Assembly: GCA_030696435.1 (NCBI GenBank)
Contig: JAUYSF010000110.1
Span: 1 to 14,271, forward strand
Direction: 5' to 3'
DNA length: 14,271 bases
From: Desulfoprunum sp.
GTDB lineage: Bacteria; Desulfobacterota; Desulfobulbia; Desulfobulbales; Desulfocapsaceae
The notes under the pieces are model-generated. The model worked only from the letters and a program-made list of their open reading frames with translations. It ran no database searches and was not told the origin of the DNA. The position numbers and the translations under genes were made by a program. Shown in pieces: positions 13,831-14,271 of this stretch; the first letter of the stretch is position 1; every line of letters starts with the position of its first letter.

Positions 13831-14271
13831 CAAACGGGAACATCCTCCTTGGCCGGTAGGTGCACAGCTCGGAGCTGTTCCTCTGAAAACCTCTTGCGGA
13901 TACGCTTGATCGCCGCGTTGATTTCTTTCGTCGGGGCATCTTCGAGGATCTGCACAGATTTATCGGCATAGGCGGTAATCTCAAACCGCTTGTCGCGCAG
14001 GGCAAAGGTATGGCTATAATTAATCTCGATGGTCTCGGGATTCTCATCTATAGGAGAGTTCATCACCTCACCGGCCTTGGCCACCTGCACACAATCACAA
14101 TCCGTCATCTCCACCAGCCAGGCATCGCCGATTGCTGTCGAATAGAGGAAAAACACCCCCAATTCCCTGTTGATCTCCTGTTTTTGTGCTGCTGCCTGTT
14201 GTATAGCCCTGACGCCGTCCGTCAGGGTCAACTTCACGGCCTGGGCGTTGCTTATCGGCCGTCTGGCCACC
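13830..14271 (-). CDS. unrecognised protein, possibly cut by the right edge
   Basis: At least 146 residues are visible. The frame is open to the window edge; a GTG at 14270-14268 could be a start, but the gene may continue to the right. I do not recognise the family. The protein looks soluble, mixed alpha/beta, with an Asp-Cys-Asp-Cys stretch (MTDCDCVQVAKAGE), a strand pair around INYSHTFAL and FEITAY, and a basic C-terminal helix (IKRIRKRFSEEQL). Its stop overlaps the vanZ start, so the two are probably one transcript. Coding reality is supported by that junction and by the amino-acid composition, not by homology. Confidence 0.65.
   Translation of the reverse strand, partial: VARRPISNAQAVKLTLTDGVRAIQQAAAQKQEINRELGVFFLYSTAIGDAWLVEMTDCDCVQVAKAGEVMNSPIDENPETIEINYSHTFALRDKRFEITAYADKSVQILEDAPTKEINAAIKRIRKRFSEEQLRAVHLPAKEDVPV

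Noticed and set aside
13830..13833. TTG at 13833 as the VanZ start
   Set aside because: The ATG directly after it overlaps the upstream stop by one base, a standard coupled arrangement, and gives the same protein less one residue.
1..14271. Mobile elements, CRISPR arrays, tRNA or rRNA genes, prophage or defence genes
   Set aside because: No transposase, integrase, spaced direct-repeat array, cloverleaf or rRNA-like sequence was seen; gene style is uniform and chromosomal.

Overview
The window looks like chromosomal DNA of a sulfate-reducing or sulfur-cycling member of the Desulfobacterota, most likely a Desulfobulbales relative. This is inferred from gene content and protein style: a DUF4390-NtrY-NtrX-hemB run, DsrE/TusA/OsmC sulfur-handling genes, a DIMC (NifX/NifB-like) protein next to a DUF134 regulator, and a probable selenoprotein. 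No rRNA, tRNA, insertion sequence, phage gene or CRISPR array was seen.

Layout. The left edge carries the first three quarters of a dTDP-glucose 4,6-dehydratase gene (rfbB, minus strand), divergent from prfC (peptide chain release factor 3). A secreted DUF3616 protein (minus) converges on prfC. A plus-strand cluster follows at 3796-6390: a stand-alone TusA-like protein, a DsrE-like protein, a TusA-like/OsmC fusion, and a MetE-like (cobalamin-independent methionine synthase type) methyltransferase. Converging on it are a DUF134 gene broken by an in-frame amber codon and an intact DIMC protein, both on the minus strand. After a 355-base gene-free stretch comes a plus-strand run: DUF4390 lipoprotein-like/secreted protein, NtrY-type sensor kinase, NtrX-type sigma-54 response regulator, and hemB, closed by a strong terminator. 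The right edge is minus strand: a small Ser/Glu-rich protein with its own promoter, a VanZ-family membrane protein, and a partial unknown gene that overlaps vanZ by one base.

The most interesting signal is in the MetE-like gene. Its frame is interrupted once, by TGA at 5884-5886, yet the family's sequence continues without a break on both sides and all four zinc ligands lie downstream. A perfect 6-bp hairpin with a G in the second loop position starts 12 bases after the TGA, and its loop begins 18 bases after it. This is the geometry of a bacterial SECIS element. From memory of the family, homologues often have cysteine at this position. The simplest reading is a selenocysteine (residue 221) in a 388-residue selenoprotein. 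The three genes before it belong to thiol and persulfide-handling families, but key cysteine motifs are altered (no CPxP in either TusA-like domain, Ser in place of the first OsmC cysteine). The four genes may form an uncharacterised sulfur/selenium and methyl-transfer module; this last step is inference.

By contrast the DUF134 gene has TAG where the family has a conserved Glu, with no sign of recoding, and is best read as a fresh pseudogene or a sequence error.
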